Shown: one piece after another, positions 49,760-59,109 of the stretch
Layout of the letters: the number at the start of each line of letters is the position of its first letter
How positions within the stretch are numbered: position 1 is the first letter of the stretch
NCBI RefSeq assembly: GCF_947568225.1
Contig: NZ_CANOOQ010000001.1
Location: 1,240,001 to 1,304,000 of the forward strand
DNA: 64,000 bases
Origin: Faecalispora anaeroviscerum
Lineage (GTDB): Bacteria > Bacillota > Clostridia > Oscillospirales > Acutalibacteraceae
Direction of reading: 5' to 3'
Notes under the pieces: model-generated
Database searches by the model: none
What the model was told of the DNA's origin: nothing
What the model saw: only the letters and a program-made list of their open reading frames with translations
Program-made: the position numbers and the translations under genes

Positions 49760-49790
49760 CACTGCAACAATAAGCCCGTTGCAGTGCTTT
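49760..49790 (+). terminator. Hairpin terminator downstream of the tRNA-like sequence
   Basis: CACTGCAAC pairs with GTTGCAGTG around nine bases, followed by CTTTTC. Confidence 0.6.
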
Positions 49791-49994
49791 TCTATGTTTA
49801 TGGAGTGGTCTTTTGAATACGGATCTTCTGTACAGAGCGCTTCATTTCTAAATAAACGAGAATTTAACGCTGATTTTATTGCAAATCTATAATTTTATTA
49901 AAAACATTTTAATAGGTTACTATTTTTGAATGATATATAGAAAGTATTCTAAGACATTTACCAAGGATATCTCCGGTTATAGTAACCGTTCTGC

Positions 49995-50170
49995 CACCAG
50001 TGGCAGGTGGAATAGCCGATGCTCAAAAACACCGGCTTGTCCTCGCGTTTGGCTTTCTCAAAAGCCTGCTCGCCCCATGGGAACCAGGCCACAGGATTAT
50101 AAGCGTGCTGTAAAAGGTAGGGGATTTTTTCCTTGGTCAAATGATCGGGCACTCTATTTGAGCCGGTCAT
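49995..50170 (-). pseudogene. Broken copy of the yyaL 5' end
   Basis: The first 58 codons read MTGSNRVPDHLTKEKIPYLL and continue like the intact gene through LSIGYSTCHW, with a few substitutions (for example SPYLL to IPYLL, VDW to VAW). After CHW the homology ends and the frame runs into unrelated sequence. The upstream region, ATG and ribosome-binding site are conserved, but the remaining 628 codons are absent. It cannot make a working protein. Confidence 0.9.
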
Positions 50171-50250
50171 TTCATCATCTTCTCTTTTCGGTATTGTACT
50201 CTTTATTATACCTAAAAAAAGGATACCACCCTTTGCAAGCAGTATCCCTA
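49995..50250. repeat. Direct repeat, copy 2, of the yyaL 5' end
   Basis: This is the second copy of the roughly 255-bp repeat at 42481-42740, in the same orientation. The pair encloses 7.3 kb carrying the AbgT-to-cyuA genes and the tRNA-Tyr remnant. Confidence 0.88.
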
Positions 50251-50383
50251 ACCTTTTTCATCGTCTATTTTTATTTTAATCAGCTCGCCTGTCTTGGTAA
50301 GCGCGGGGCAAAATCATACTCGACGGAAAGCACAAATCGTAATTTCCAGCACATTCCCGGTCTTCCCGCCCGTGACGCTCCTC

Positions 50384-51823
50384 TTACCGGGAGCGCCTGA
50401 GAACTTCCGTCAGGAAGCTCCATACGCGGCGGACGGACGAAATGCTCATGCTTTCACGGTAGGTATGCACCTCTGCCATATCCGGGCCAATCGACACACA
50501 ATCCAGGTCAGGCAGCTTGCCTGTAAACATACCGCACTCCAGACCCGCGTGGATTGCGGAGATTTCCGGGTCACGGCCATACTGCTCTCGGAACACATTG
50601 GCCATCAGATCCCGCAGAGCGGATTCCGGCTTGTATTCCCATGAGGGATAATCCCCGAAAACACACACGCTGCCACCCAGCAGACGCATCTGGCAAGCAA
50701 GGCGGTCAACGAGCATCTGCTTTTGCGTGGCAACGCTGCTGCGCAGGCAGAAGGACGCAAGCAGCTCGTCCTCCTCCGTAGCCAGCACTCCCAGATTGAG
50801 CGAGGTTAGAACCAGTCCCGAAATATCGGCGCTCATGGCCTGAATTCCATTCGGCAGGCAGGTCAACATGTTGATTACCTTAAAGGTGCAGACTTCGTCC
50901 ATCGGGATACGCTCTGTGACTGCGTTTTCCACCTGAACAAATACATTGGGGTCAGTCGTGCGGTATTCATGCCGAAAGGCTGCTTCCATATTCTTCGCAA
51001 CGGCGCGAACTGAATCCGCATCGGCGGTAAGCAGCAAGGCGTGTGCCTCCTGCGGAATCGCGTTGTCCTTCCGTCCACCTTCGGCCGTGACCAAACGAAG
51101 CTCCGACCTTTCTTGTGCGGCATACAGCAAACGCCCGAGCAACATATTAGCGTTCGCGCGCCCTTTATCAATCTCCCCGCCCGAGTGGCCGCCGAGCAGG
51201 CCGCCCACCGTTACCTTCAGCGCACTCCCGGAAAAAGGTGTTCTCTGGAGGGGCAAACAGCATTGCGTCAGGTTGCCGCCCGCGCAGCTCACGGTGAAAA
51301 TACCCTCCTCTTCGGAATCGATATTGATAAGCTTTCTGCCTTTTAAGGGGGACATGTCCAGCTCGACGGCACCCAGCATCCCGATTTCTTCATCCACGGT
51401 GAGAACCACCTCGACACGGGGATGAGCCAAATTCTTCGAGTCGAGTACCGCCAATGCCATGGCAACGGCAATACCGTCATCCCCGCCCAGTGTGGTACCT
51501 TGCGCCCGGATACGGTCGCCGTCAACAATCAGGTCGACGCCCTCCCTCTCCATATTTTTAACGCAGTCAGGCGCCTGTTCGCAGACCATATCCAAATGTC
51601 CCTGCAGAATCATCGGCTCCGCCTTTTCATATCCCGGTGTGGCTTCTTTGATGAGAATGATATTGCCCAAGGCATCCTGATGATATTCCAGCCCCCGCAT
51701 CTTTGCAAAAGCCACACACCAGTCGCTGATGCCCTTGGTGTTCGTCGATCCTCGCGGAATCGCGGAAATCTCTTCAAAAAAATGAAAAACGCCGCACGGT
51801 TCCAACTGCTCCAATACTCCCAT
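50384..51823 (-). CDS. pepD: Aminoacyl-histidine dipeptidase (PepD, M20)
   Basis: This 479-residue zinc dipeptidase has M20/PepD motifs in order: GHLDMVCEQ (metal His, Asp), LGGDDGIAVAMALAVLD, VDEEIGMLGAVELD (catalytic and metal Glu), GGHSGGEIDKGRANANMLL, and ISAIHAGLECGMFTGKLP near the end. It cleaves Xaa-His and related dipeptides in the cytoplasm. AAGGAGCG precedes the ATG. It is not obviously in an operon. Confidence 0.95.
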   Translation of the reverse strand: MGVLEQLEPCGVFHFFEEISAIPRGSTNTKGISDWCVAFAKMRGLEYHQDALGNIILIKEATPGYEKAEPMILQGHLDMVCEQAPDCVKNMEREGVDLIVDGDRIRAQGTTLGGDDGIAVAMALAVLDSKNLAHPRVEVVLTVDEEIGMLGAVELDMSPLKGRKLINIDSEEEGIFTVSCAGGNLTQCCLPLQRTPFSGSALKVTVGGLLGGHSGGEIDKGRANANMLLGRLLYAAQERSELRLVTAEGGRKDNAIPQEAHALLLTADADSVRAVAKNMEAAFRHEYRTTDPNVFVQVENAVTERIPMDEVCTFKVINMLTCLPNGIQAMSADISGLVLTSLNLGVLATEEDELLASFCLRSSVATQKQMLVDRLACQMRLLGGSVCVFGDYPSWEYKPESALRDLMANVFREQYGRDPEISAIHAGLECGMFTGKLPDLDCVSIGPDMAEVHTYRESMSISSVRRVWSFLTEVLRRSR

Positions 51824-51902
51824 GATGATCGCTCCTTACCTATTTTGCTGTTTCAATTTGAATAGATAAATTGATAAAACAGATGAAAAAAAGCGCATGC
51901 GG

Positions 51903-53033
51903 TTAAGAAATACGGACGGGAATACCGTTGACCTCCACGCCTTCCTCCGCTCTGATCAGAATATATTTTACTCCGTTGATGATGCGGGTTTCAACTAAGT
52001 CGTTGCGGTCGGAAGTAACCTGAATCTTAATGTCGGGCGCGGTAACCACGATTTGCTTTGCGTCGACAATATTTTTGGGGCTGAGAGCCTGATCGGGACC
52101 AAATTGCTCGTCAAACTGCTCTTTAAAATATGCAACGTGGGAATCTGAAACACCACGGTCTTGAAGGATCCGTACGATATGATCCTTTGAAACAGTCAGC
52201 GGTGTATCTGTTTTGCTCTCTTTATGCTCCGCTATCATCCCCTGCAGCTGCTCATTCACTGCCTGCACCGTTTCAAAATTACATTCCTCCGCAAGAGCAC
52301 CGCTGATTATAGTTTGAAACGTTTCCCTCTGCACAGACGCCGCCATAGGGGTCTCACAGTGGAAGACCGCTTCCACAAAGTCAGAGTGATTTTCCGAAAT
52401 ATCGCGAGTATAGTAAAGCGCATTGTAAAGGTTGGTGCTTCGATCATCAAACGCCGGGAACAAAAAGCCCAATTCCGGAGGCGAAACAATCCAATCTGCT
52501 GTACAGTTGCGGAACGTATTCTCATTTACATAATAGCCAAGGGCCGGCTGTTTCATCTTAACCGGACAAATACTGCACAGAATATACGAAAACACCTCCG
52601 ACGAAGCGTCATCCTGCCGATCTCCATCTTTGGAGCGATAGGGAACATCATAGGTATCTTGTATCAAAAGAATGAGATAGTTTTCCTCAAGAGTTACGGA
52701 GTCTATGGCTTTCTGAAAAAAGTTATGTATCGCATCCTCATCCTGAAGCGAAGACTCCTTGAGTGCCATAAGCAGTCTGTGTTCTTCACTGTCAATCACC
52801 TGCTGGGTTGAAAATTCAATGTCAAGCAAGTTTTTATTCAATGTGCCGGAGAGTGTTTTTTTCAGGATGGATACAAACTTCTCCGTTTCATCCTCCGGCA
52901 TAAGGGCAAGTGATTGGTGAAATTCAGAAATGATTTCTTTGTTTTTGTTTACGTAACATCCGCGTATACTGGTGATATTATTCTTTTCCGGCCGAAAACG
53001 GCGGCGGATCTCTGAAACTTCTTTCTCGTTCAT
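51903..53033 (-). CDS. DUF4317-family protein
   Basis: This 376-residue soluble protein matches DUF4317, common in gut Clostridia: MNEKEVSEIRRRFRPEKNN and IRGCYVNKNKEIISEF at the start, CPVKMKQPALGYY in the middle. The function is unknown. The ATG at 53031-53033 follows GCAGGAGG; the longer frame to 53066 has no site. It is separated from pepD by 80 bases and could be co-transcribed with it. The 53034-53449 stretch upstream contains no gene I can support. Confidence 0.85.
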   Translation of the reverse strand: MNEKEVSEIRRRFRPEKNNITSIRGCYVNKNKEIISEFHQSLALMPEDETEKFVSILKKTLSGTLNKNLLDIEFSTQQVIDSEEHRLLMALKESSLQDEDAIHNFFQKAIDSVTLEENYLILLIQDTYDVPYRSKDGDRQDDASSEVFSYILCSICPVKMKQPALGYYVNENTFRNCTADWIVSPPELGFLFPAFDDRSTNLYNALYYTRDISENHSDFVEAVFHCETPMAASVQRETFQTIISGALAEECNFETVQAVNEQLQGMIAEHKESKTDTPLTVSKDHIVRILQDRGVSDSHVAYFKEQFDEQFGPDQALSPKNIVDAKQIVVTAPDIKIQVTSDRNDLVETRIINGVKYILIRAEEGVEVNGIPVRIS

Positions 53034-53449
53034 GTGAAACCTCCTGCACCCGCGTTCTTGCGGCATCTATTTCATCCAAATTTTTAAAATCACGAAGACA
53101 ACGATTCCATGCTCTCCCAGCAGTCCGAAGCTTTGCTTCGGCTCTGTGGTATTAGGTTATTATAGCATAAGAAAGTAACGTTGACAAAAGCAAAAACATC
53201 ATTAAGTCGCTTTTCCCACAGTCTTTTTATACAACGGATCAATCTATTGGCAACTCTGTCTTTCTCAGTGGTCATATTATCGCCTTCATTAAAAATATTC
53301 TATCAGAATGTCCTAAAGCACAGAAAGAAATGAAAAAGCAAGGAGATGACATAAGTACGTTTACCCCCTAAAATGGCAGTTACACCCTATAAACATATAA
53401 TAATGATAGATACCATGTTCGAAGAGTAACTTTAGCAGGAGGCGATTTT

Positions 53450-54832
53450 TTGAATTGTGATGATAGAGATTTTCATAAAATGAATATAATAAAATGCAAT
53501 TGTGATTGTGACCTATGTCCACCACCCAGTCCATGCTGTTGTGTAGGACCCCAGGGTGCAAGAGGACCAACCGGACCTACTGGCGCAACAGGTGCGACGG
53601 GTGCAACCGGGCCTACTGGCGCGACAGGCGCTACTGGTGCAACAGGACCCACCGGGCCTACTGGCGCGACAGGCGCTACTGGTGCAACAGGACCCACCGG
53701 ACCTACTGGCGCAACAGGCGCTACTGGTGCAACAGGACCCACCGGACCTACTGGCGCTACAGGCGCTACTGGTGCAACAGGACCCACCGGGCCTACTGGC
53801 GCAACAGGCGCTACTGGTGCAACAGGACCCACCGGACCTACTGGCGCAACAGGCGCTACTGGTGCAACAGGACCCACCGGACCTACTGGTGCAACAGGAC
53901 CCACCGGACCTACTGGTGCTACTGGTGCGACAGGGCCCACCGGACCTACTGGCGCAACAGGCGCTACTGGTGCAACAGGACCCACCGGACCTACTGGCGC
54001 AACAGGCGCTACTGGTGCAACAGGACCCACCGGACCTACTGGCGCAACAGGCGCTACTGGTGCAACAGGACCCACCGGGCCTACTGGCACAACAGGTGCT
54101 ACTGGTGCAACAGGGCCCACCGGACCTACTGGCGCAACAGGCGCTACTGGTGCAACAGGACCCACCGGACCTACTGGCGCAACAGGCGCTACTGGTGCAA
54201 CAGGACCCACCGGGCCTACCGGCACAACAGGCGCTACTGGTGCAACAGGGCCCACCGGGCCTACCGGCACAACAGGCGCTACTGGTGCAACAGGGCCCAC
54301 CGGGCCTACTGGCGAAACGGGCTCTACTGGTGCAACAGGACCCACGGGACCTACTGGCGCAACAGGTGCGACTGGTGCAACAGGACCCACCGGACCTACT
54401 GGCGCGACGGGCATTAATGGGTTATCTGAATACGCCTATATTTATAACCTGGATGCACAAGTCGTAGCTTTAGAGGCTGATATTCTATTCAGTACAAATG
54501 GAGTTATCGTTGGTACAATTGCCCATACCCCAGGCACATCCACAATACTATTAGGCAGTGCCGGCGACTATGCAGTTTGGTTTCATGCTGCGGGAGTACA
54601 ACCAAACCAGCTCTCTCTTTTCAAAAACGGGGCCGCCGTTGCCGGTGGTATATATGGCTCGGGTGCCGGAACTCAACCAAATCCGGGAATGGTCATTATA
54701 ACTGCCGCTGCAGGAGACGTCTTAACTGTACGCAATCATACAAGTGCTGCGGCAATTACGCTACAAACATTAGCTGGGGGAACTCAGATAAATGCGAATG
54801 CCTCGATCCTAATTCTGAAGGTCAGCGCATAA
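53450..54832 (+). CDS. Collagen-like protein with BclA-type C-terminal domain
   Basis: The 460-residue protein has a cysteine-rich N-terminus (CNCDCDLCPPPSPCCC), then nearly 100 uninterrupted Gly-X-Thr triplets (mostly GPT and GAT) from about residue 36 to 325. A compact, beta-rich C-terminal domain (about 326-460) resembles the trimerising C1q/TNF-like domain of BclA exosporium proteins. There is no signal peptide or wall anchor. Such proteins often coat spores as glycosylated filaments, the Thr being glycosylated. The TTG start at 53450 follows AGGAGGCG. The opposite-strand frame is a repeat artefact. Confidence 0.9.
   Translation: MNCDDRDFHKMNIIKCNCDCDLCPPPSPCCCVGPQGARGPTGPTGATGATGATGPTGATGATGATGPTGPTGATGATGATGPTGPTGATGATGATGPTGPTGATGATGATGPTGPTGATGATGATGPTGPTGATGATGATGPTGPTGATGPTGPTGATGATGPTGPTGATGATGATGPTGPTGATGATGATGPTGPTGATGATGATGPTGPTGTTGATGATGPTGPTGATGATGATGPTGPTGATGATGATGPTGPTGTTGATGATGPTGPTGTTGATGATGPTGPTGETGSTGATGPTGPTGATGATGATGPTGPTGATGINGLSEYAYIYNLDAQVVALEADILFSTNGVIVGTIAHTPGTSTILLGSAGDYAVWFHAAGVQPNQLSLFKNGAAVAGGIYGSGAGTQPNPGMVIITAAAGDVLTVRNHTSAAAITLQTLAGGTQINANASILILKVSA
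53560..54415 (+). repeat. Tandem 45-bp repeats encoding Gly-X-Thr triplets
   Basis: About nineteen 45-bp units (five triplets: GPT GPT GAT GAT GAT) with small codon-level variants, some shortened by one or two triplets. Many units are identical at the DNA level, so the array probably changes length by slippage or recombination. Confidence 0.95.
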
Positions 54833-54840
54833 AATGAATC

Positions 54841-54880
54841 ATGCCGGTCTATAAAAGCTTTTTATGGACCGGCATTTTAT
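54841..54880 (+). terminator. Intrinsic terminator of the collagen-like gene
   Basis: ATGCCGGTC pairs with GACCGGCAT around a 17-nt AT-rich loop, followed by TTTTAT. Confidence 0.75.
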
Positions 54881-55032
54881 GCTTTCTGAATCTTAATTTT
54901 TGACTGTGGTGTTTCAATCCTCTTCAGAAGAGAAAAATACGAAATCCTGCAGTCTGCATATATAAAAATTGCACAGTTCAAAGCAGAGCGGTTTATGATA
55001 ATTGTATGGTAATCTAAATTTATAAAAACATA

Positions 55033-55062
55033 TTGACAATAAGGTAGCAAAAGCTATATGAT
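55033..55062 (+). promoter_or_regulatory. Promoter of the short leader RNA before the AcnX operon
   Basis: TTGACA (55033-55038) and TATGAT (55057-55062) with an 18-base spacer, start near 55069. Confidence 0.6.
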
Positions 55063-55068
55063 AGCGAC

Positions 55069-55129
55069 ATAAAGAGAATATTCCATAAACAATGGCGTTT
55101 TGAAAAGTAATTTTTCAAAGCGCCTTTTT
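55069..55129 (+). ncRNA. Short terminated transcript, candidate leader or small RNA
   Basis: Between the promoter at 55033 and the terminator GGCGTTTTGAAAA with TTTTCAAAGCGCC plus TTTTT (55094-55129) there is room for a 60-nt RNA. The next gene starts 142 bases later. It could be an attenuator for the catabolic operon or an independent small RNA. No known class is recognised. Confidence 0.45.
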
Positions 55130-55271
55130 GCATTTTTTAGTACCGATGGCTGCATGCAGCAAAGTTTCTTTGCTGTCTATTGTCTTATGAAAAACAATTG
55201 TTTTATTCATCAATAAATGATTCTATCATTATGTATCAGCGAATAATGAAATGATCATTTTGGAGGAACCC

Positions 55272-56540
55272 ATGAAATATAAAACAGATTTCTTAACAAT
55301 TCACAGAGGCCGGCTACAATCCAATTTGCTGAAGCTTTCCGAAATCGGGAAAAATCCGCAAGGCGGAATTGACCGATGGCTGTGCAGTGAAGCAGATGTT
55401 TCGGCTCGGGGGTGGCTTCGGGATTACTGGAAACACCACACAGACACCGAGTTTCATACGGACGCAATCGCCAATCTTTGGGCGAAAAGCAAAGGGACGC
55501 TTCCTCTTGCCCCCCTGGTGATCGGTTCACATCATGACACTGTTTCCAACGGAGGGATGTATGACGGAGCATTAGGGGTCTTAATGGCTACCGAAATTTT
55601 ACAGACGCTTCAAGAATCCGGCAAAAAGCTGCGCCATCCGCTCTGGGTGGTATCCTTTACCGCGGAGGAGCCTAACCCTTTCAACATTTCCACTTTGGGC
55701 AGCAAGGTACTGGGCGGTGTTCTGAAATACAAAGACCTGAAAGACGTTACCCATATGCAAACCGGCCAGACCCTGGCGGATGCCATTCAGCAGATCGGCG
55801 GAAATCTGGAGGAAATCGATCATCTGCAAATCCAGGATGGTCAGGTGGCAGCCTTTCTGGAATGCCATATTGAGCAGGGACGGCGGCTGGCCGATCAAAA
55901 GTTTTCCTCGGCTGCCGTTTCCACCATCACGGGTATTTACCGCGAAATCATCACCGTAACAGGAACCGCCAACCACGCCGGCACCACCGTGATGAGAGAT
56001 CGGCAGGATGCACTGTGCGCAGCCTCCGAGATTGTTCTTCTCGCTGAAAAAACAGCCGCGGCGCTGCACAGTGACGAAGCGGTAGCCACCGTAGGCTTTT
56101 TGCAGATCAAGCCCAATTCAACAAACATTATTCCTGCGTCGACAGAAATGATTTTGGAAATGAGAACGTCTGATCCCGGAAAGAAAAAAGAGTTTTTGCA
56201 CCTTCTGACACAGGGAGTTGACTATATCGCAGAAAGCAGAGGAATTCAGATTCAGCGGAAAACCATTCTAGACCAACAGCCCATGCCAATGAACCCCGCC
56301 GTCATCAAGGCGGTAGAGCAAGGCATCGAGCAAGGCGGTCAAACAGCGGTTCGGCTGGTCAGCATGGCAGGGCACGACGCCGCACATATGGCCCGGGTAA
56401 CACGCTCGGGAATGATCTTCGCCCAAAGCGTGAACGGCAAGAGTCACTGCGCTGATGAGGCTGCCACAATGGATGATATTGAATTCACTGCAAACGCAAT
56501 GCTTGCCGCATTGCTCGTACTGGATGAGGAGCTGGACTAA
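55272..56540 (+). CDS. M20-family amidohydrolase (allantoate/N-carbamoyl-amino acid hydrolase type)
   Basis: This 422-residue protein has the AllC/HyuC/beta-ureidopropionase layout: GSHHDTVSNGGMYDGALG (metal His and Asp), FTAEEPNPF (Glu), ECHIEQGRRL (His), GTANHAGTTVMRDRQDA in the lid, and SHCADEAA at the end (His). Such enzymes hydrolyse carbamoyl or ureido groups from amino acid-like substrates, releasing ammonia and CO2. ATG at 55272 follows TTGGAGG. It heads the catabolic operon; the next gene begins right after its stop. Confidence 0.9.
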   Translation: MKYKTDFLTIHRGRLQSNLLKLSEIGKNPQGGIDRWLCSEADVSARGWLRDYWKHHTDTEFHTDAIANLWAKSKGTLPLAPLVIGSHHDTVSNGGMYDGALGVLMATEILQTLQESGKKLRHPLWVVSFTAEEPNPFNISTLGSKVLGGVLKYKDLKDVTHMQTGQTLADAIQQIGGNLEEIDHLQIQDGQVAAFLECHIEQGRRLADQKFSSAAVSTITGIYREIITVTGTANHAGTTVMRDRQDALCAASEIVLLAEKTAAALHSDEAVATVGFLQIKPNSTNIIPASTEMILEMRTSDPGKKKEFLHLLTQGVDYIAESRGIQIQRKTILDQQPMPMNPAVIKAVEQGIEQGGQTAVRLVSMAGHDAAHMARVTRSGMIFAQSVNGKSHCADEAATMDDIEFTANAMLAALLVLDEELD

Positions 56541-57872
56541 ATGGATTTATACTACCCCTCTTACTTATACAGAGAAAAACAGTTTTTTAAGGAGTATGCT
56601 CTGGCGGTGGAAAACGGAGTGATTCAAAAGGTAGGCCCTTTCTCCCAACTGCGAACGGAGTTCCCCAACAGCTATGTACACCGATGGGAAAATCAGGTGA
56701 TGCTGCCGGGTACGGTCAACACACACAATCACTCCTTTCAAAGCCTGCTGCGTGGAATCGCGGCAGATCGCCCCTTTCTGGAATGGCGCGACTCTTCCCT
56801 GTACCACTATTCTCCCAAAATGCGGCTAGAGGACATTTACAACGGAGCAGTATTTGCGTTCTCAGAAATGCTGCAGTGCGGCGTTACGACTGTATCAGAT
56901 TTTTTTTACCTACATAATTACGGCATGGAAAGTGACGAAGCCATTATCCGTGCGGCACGAGATGTAGGGATTCGTCTGGTACTGGCCAGAACCATGTATG
57001 ACTGGGACGGAGCTCCCAACGGTTACCAGGAAACCGTTTCTCAGGCGGTGGAACGCACCAAAGCCTTGGCGCGGTTGTATCAGGGCGATTCCATGGTGAC
57101 GGTACTCCCTGCGCCGCACAGCTTGCACGCCGCTTCTCCGGAAATGATTCAGGCCGGACATCAGCTGGCCAAAGAGCTTGGAACAGGGTTTCACATTCAT
57201 GTTGCGGAAGAGCTTTTCGAGGTTGAGGAAGTCAAGGCGGCTCACAACGGCCTTCACCCGCTGGAGTATCTGGATCAACTGGGTGTAGTGGATGAGAGAA
57301 TGATGATGATTCACGGTGTATGGCTCAAGGACAGAGAAATCGATCTTGCCGGGTCGCGCGGTGTAAAGCTGGCATATTGCCCCTCCAGCAACATGTTTTT
57401 AGCGGATGGCATCACCGATATTCCCCGGATGATCAAAAGCGGCGTCACCGTTGCTCTGGGCAGCGACGGGGCCTGCGGCAACAACCGGATCAGTGTGCTG
57501 GAAGAAATGCGGATGGTTTCGCTGTTGCAGAAGGCCCATACGCTGAATGCCCTGTGCGTCAATTACGAGCAGGCATTCGAAATGGGTACCGTGGCCGGCG
57601 GTAAAGCACTGGGGCTTCGTGTGGGAGAAATATCTCCCGGGTATTTCGCAGATTTCTTTGGGGTCAATTTGGGGGATTTATCCATGCAGCCGCTCAGCTC
57701 CTCCATGGAACAGCTTCTGCCGAATATCGTCTATTCCATGCAGCCTGCCGCGATTCAAAGCGTTGTCGTCAACGGCCGACAGGTATACAGCAGCGGTGAT
57801 TTTCTAACAATTAAAAAGTCACGGGTCCTGCGAAAAATAAAAGACACAATGGATCACTTGCAGAGTGCCTGA
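56541..57872 (+). CDS. Amidohydrolase-superfamily deaminase (TrzN/SsnA type)
   Basis: This 443-residue TIM-barrel hydrolase has metal-binding motifs NTHNH (residues about 59-63), HIHVAEE (about 212), a histidine in MMMIHGVW, and GSDGACGNN (catalytic Asp). The set fits deaminases of the guanine deaminase, atrazine chlorohydrolase and SsnA group, which act on ring or amidino C-N bonds. The true substrate is unknown. It begins directly after the stop of the previous gene (TAAATG). Confidence 0.9.
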   Translation: MDLYYPSYLYREKQFFKEYALAVENGVIQKVGPFSQLRTEFPNSYVHRWENQVMLPGTVNTHNHSFQSLLRGIAADRPFLEWRDSSLYHYSPKMRLEDIYNGAVFAFSEMLQCGVTTVSDFFYLHNYGMESDEAIIRAARDVGIRLVLARTMYDWDGAPNGYQETVSQAVERTKALARLYQGDSMVTVLPAPHSLHAASPEMIQAGHQLAKELGTGFHIHVAEELFEVEEVKAAHNGLHPLEYLDQLGVVDERMMMIHGVWLKDREIDLAGSRGVKLAYCPSSNMFLADGITDIPRMIKSGVTVALGSDGACGNNRISVLEEMRMVSLLQKAHTLNALCVNYEQAFEMGTVAGGKALGLRVGEISPGYFADFFGVNLGDLSMQPLSSSMEQLLPNIVYSMQPAAIQSVVVNGRQVYSSGDFLTIKKSRVLRKIKDTMDHLQSA

Positions 57873-57903
57873 GAAGCCGTGAATCATGATAAGGGAGGAA
57901 ACT

Positions 57904-59109
57904 ATGAAACTGACAGCAGAAGAGCAGGCCATGCTCGACGGAACATACGGAACCGGAGTTCAGCTTGCCATGAAAGTACAGGTTGCGGTGGGAGAAAGCT
58001 ACGACGCCCCCTACATGGTGCCCATTACCAAAGCCCATGTGGCTCTTAGCAACCAGGAAGCAGATTTATGGTTTGTGGAAAAGCTCGTCAACGGAGGTGC
58101 TGCCTGCCGGGTTCGCCCCACCGTGAACCCCAGCTTCAATTGGGAGCAGTTCAAGCAATTTACCACACTGGAGCCGGAGGATGAGGAAATTGTTCAGCGC
58201 ACACACGCGGCTTACAACCAAATTGGCGCCATCATGACCTACAACTGTACCCCGTATCTGGAAAAAAATGTCCCCCGCTTTGGGGAGATCACCGCTTTTT
58301 CAGAATCCAGCGCCACGCCGTTCGTCAACTCTGTTTACGGCGCGCGCAGCAATCGCGAAGCGGCCGTGAGCGCCCTGTGCGCCGCGGTAACCGGTGTGGT
58401 GCCGTATTACGGCTATCTGCTGGACGAAAACCGCAAGGGCCAGATTCTGGTGGAAGTGGAAGCGGAGATGAAAACCGATTTTGATTACCAGCTGCTCGGG
58501 TACTGCACCCCGAAAAAAACCGGCTTCAAGCTCCCTGTATTCAGCGGCCTGAAAAATCCCCGCAAGGAAGCCTTAATGAATCTGGGGGCGCAGCTCAATA
58601 CCGGCGGTAATGTGGCAATGTACCACATTCTCGGCTTTACGCCTGAGGCCCAAACAGTAAAGGATGCTTTTCAGGGAGAAGAACCGAAGGAGGTTGTAAA
58701 AATCACCCAAGAGGATCTGGACATCATGCGCGGTGAGCTGACAGACCCTTATGGAAAAATTGATTTTGCTCTGTTTGGGTGCCCTCACTTGACAATCGAC
58801 CAGATCGCGACCATCGCAGGAATGGTGCAAGGCAAGCGCCTCGCGGTTCCCCTGTTTATCATGACCTCCTCCCTGTCCTATGTTTTGGCGGAAAAGATGG
58901 GCTACATGCGCATGATTCGGGAAGCCGGCGGCTGGATTGTATCGGATACCTGTATGGATCAGCCTTGCTGGAAGTTCCTGTACGGTAAAAAGGGAGTCAC
59001 AGACTCTCCCAAATGCGCTTACTATACCCGCCGACGTCAGATGCAGTTTGTCGTAACAGAACTGGAAAATGCCGTGACGGCTGCTTTGGAAGGAGAGATT
59101 GCCCTATGA
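57904..59109 (+). CDS. Aconitase X catalytic (large) subunit
   Basis: This 401-residue protein matches the AcnX/DUF521 family: MTYNCTPYLEKNVPRFGEI with Cys115, ALFGCPHLTIDQI with Cys293 and SDTCMDQPCW with Cys350, likely [Fe-S] ligands. AcnX enzymes are dehydratases, such as cis-3-hydroxy-L-proline dehydratase or phosphomevalonate dehydratase. The large and small subunits are separate genes here. GGGAGG precedes ATG 57904. Its TGA overlaps the next start by four bases. Confidence 0.93.
   Translation: MKLTAEEQAMLDGTYGTGVQLAMKVQVAVGESYDAPYMVPITKAHVALSNQEADLWFVEKLVNGGAACRVRPTVNPSFNWEQFKQFTTLEPEDEEIVQRTHAAYNQIGAIMTYNCTPYLEKNVPRFGEITAFSESSATPFVNSVYGARSNREAAVSALCAAVTGVVPYYGYLLDENRKGQILVEVEAEMKTDFDYQLLGYCTPKKTGFKLPVFSGLKNPRKEALMNLGAQLNTGGNVAMYHILGFTPEAQTVKDAFQGEEPKEVVKITQEDLDIMRGELTDPYGKIDFALFGCPHLTIDQIATIAGMVQGKRLAVPLFIMTSSLSYVLAEKMGYMRMIREAGGWIVSDTCMDQPCWKFLYGKKGVTDSPKCAYYTRRRQMQFVVTELENAVTAALEGEIAL

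Noticed and set aside
53473..54414. A 313-codon open frame on the minus strand of the collagen-like gene (Val-Ala-Pro repeats)
   Set aside because: It is produced by the triplet repeat read backwards; there is no ribosome-binding site and the plus-strand frame has family features at both ends.
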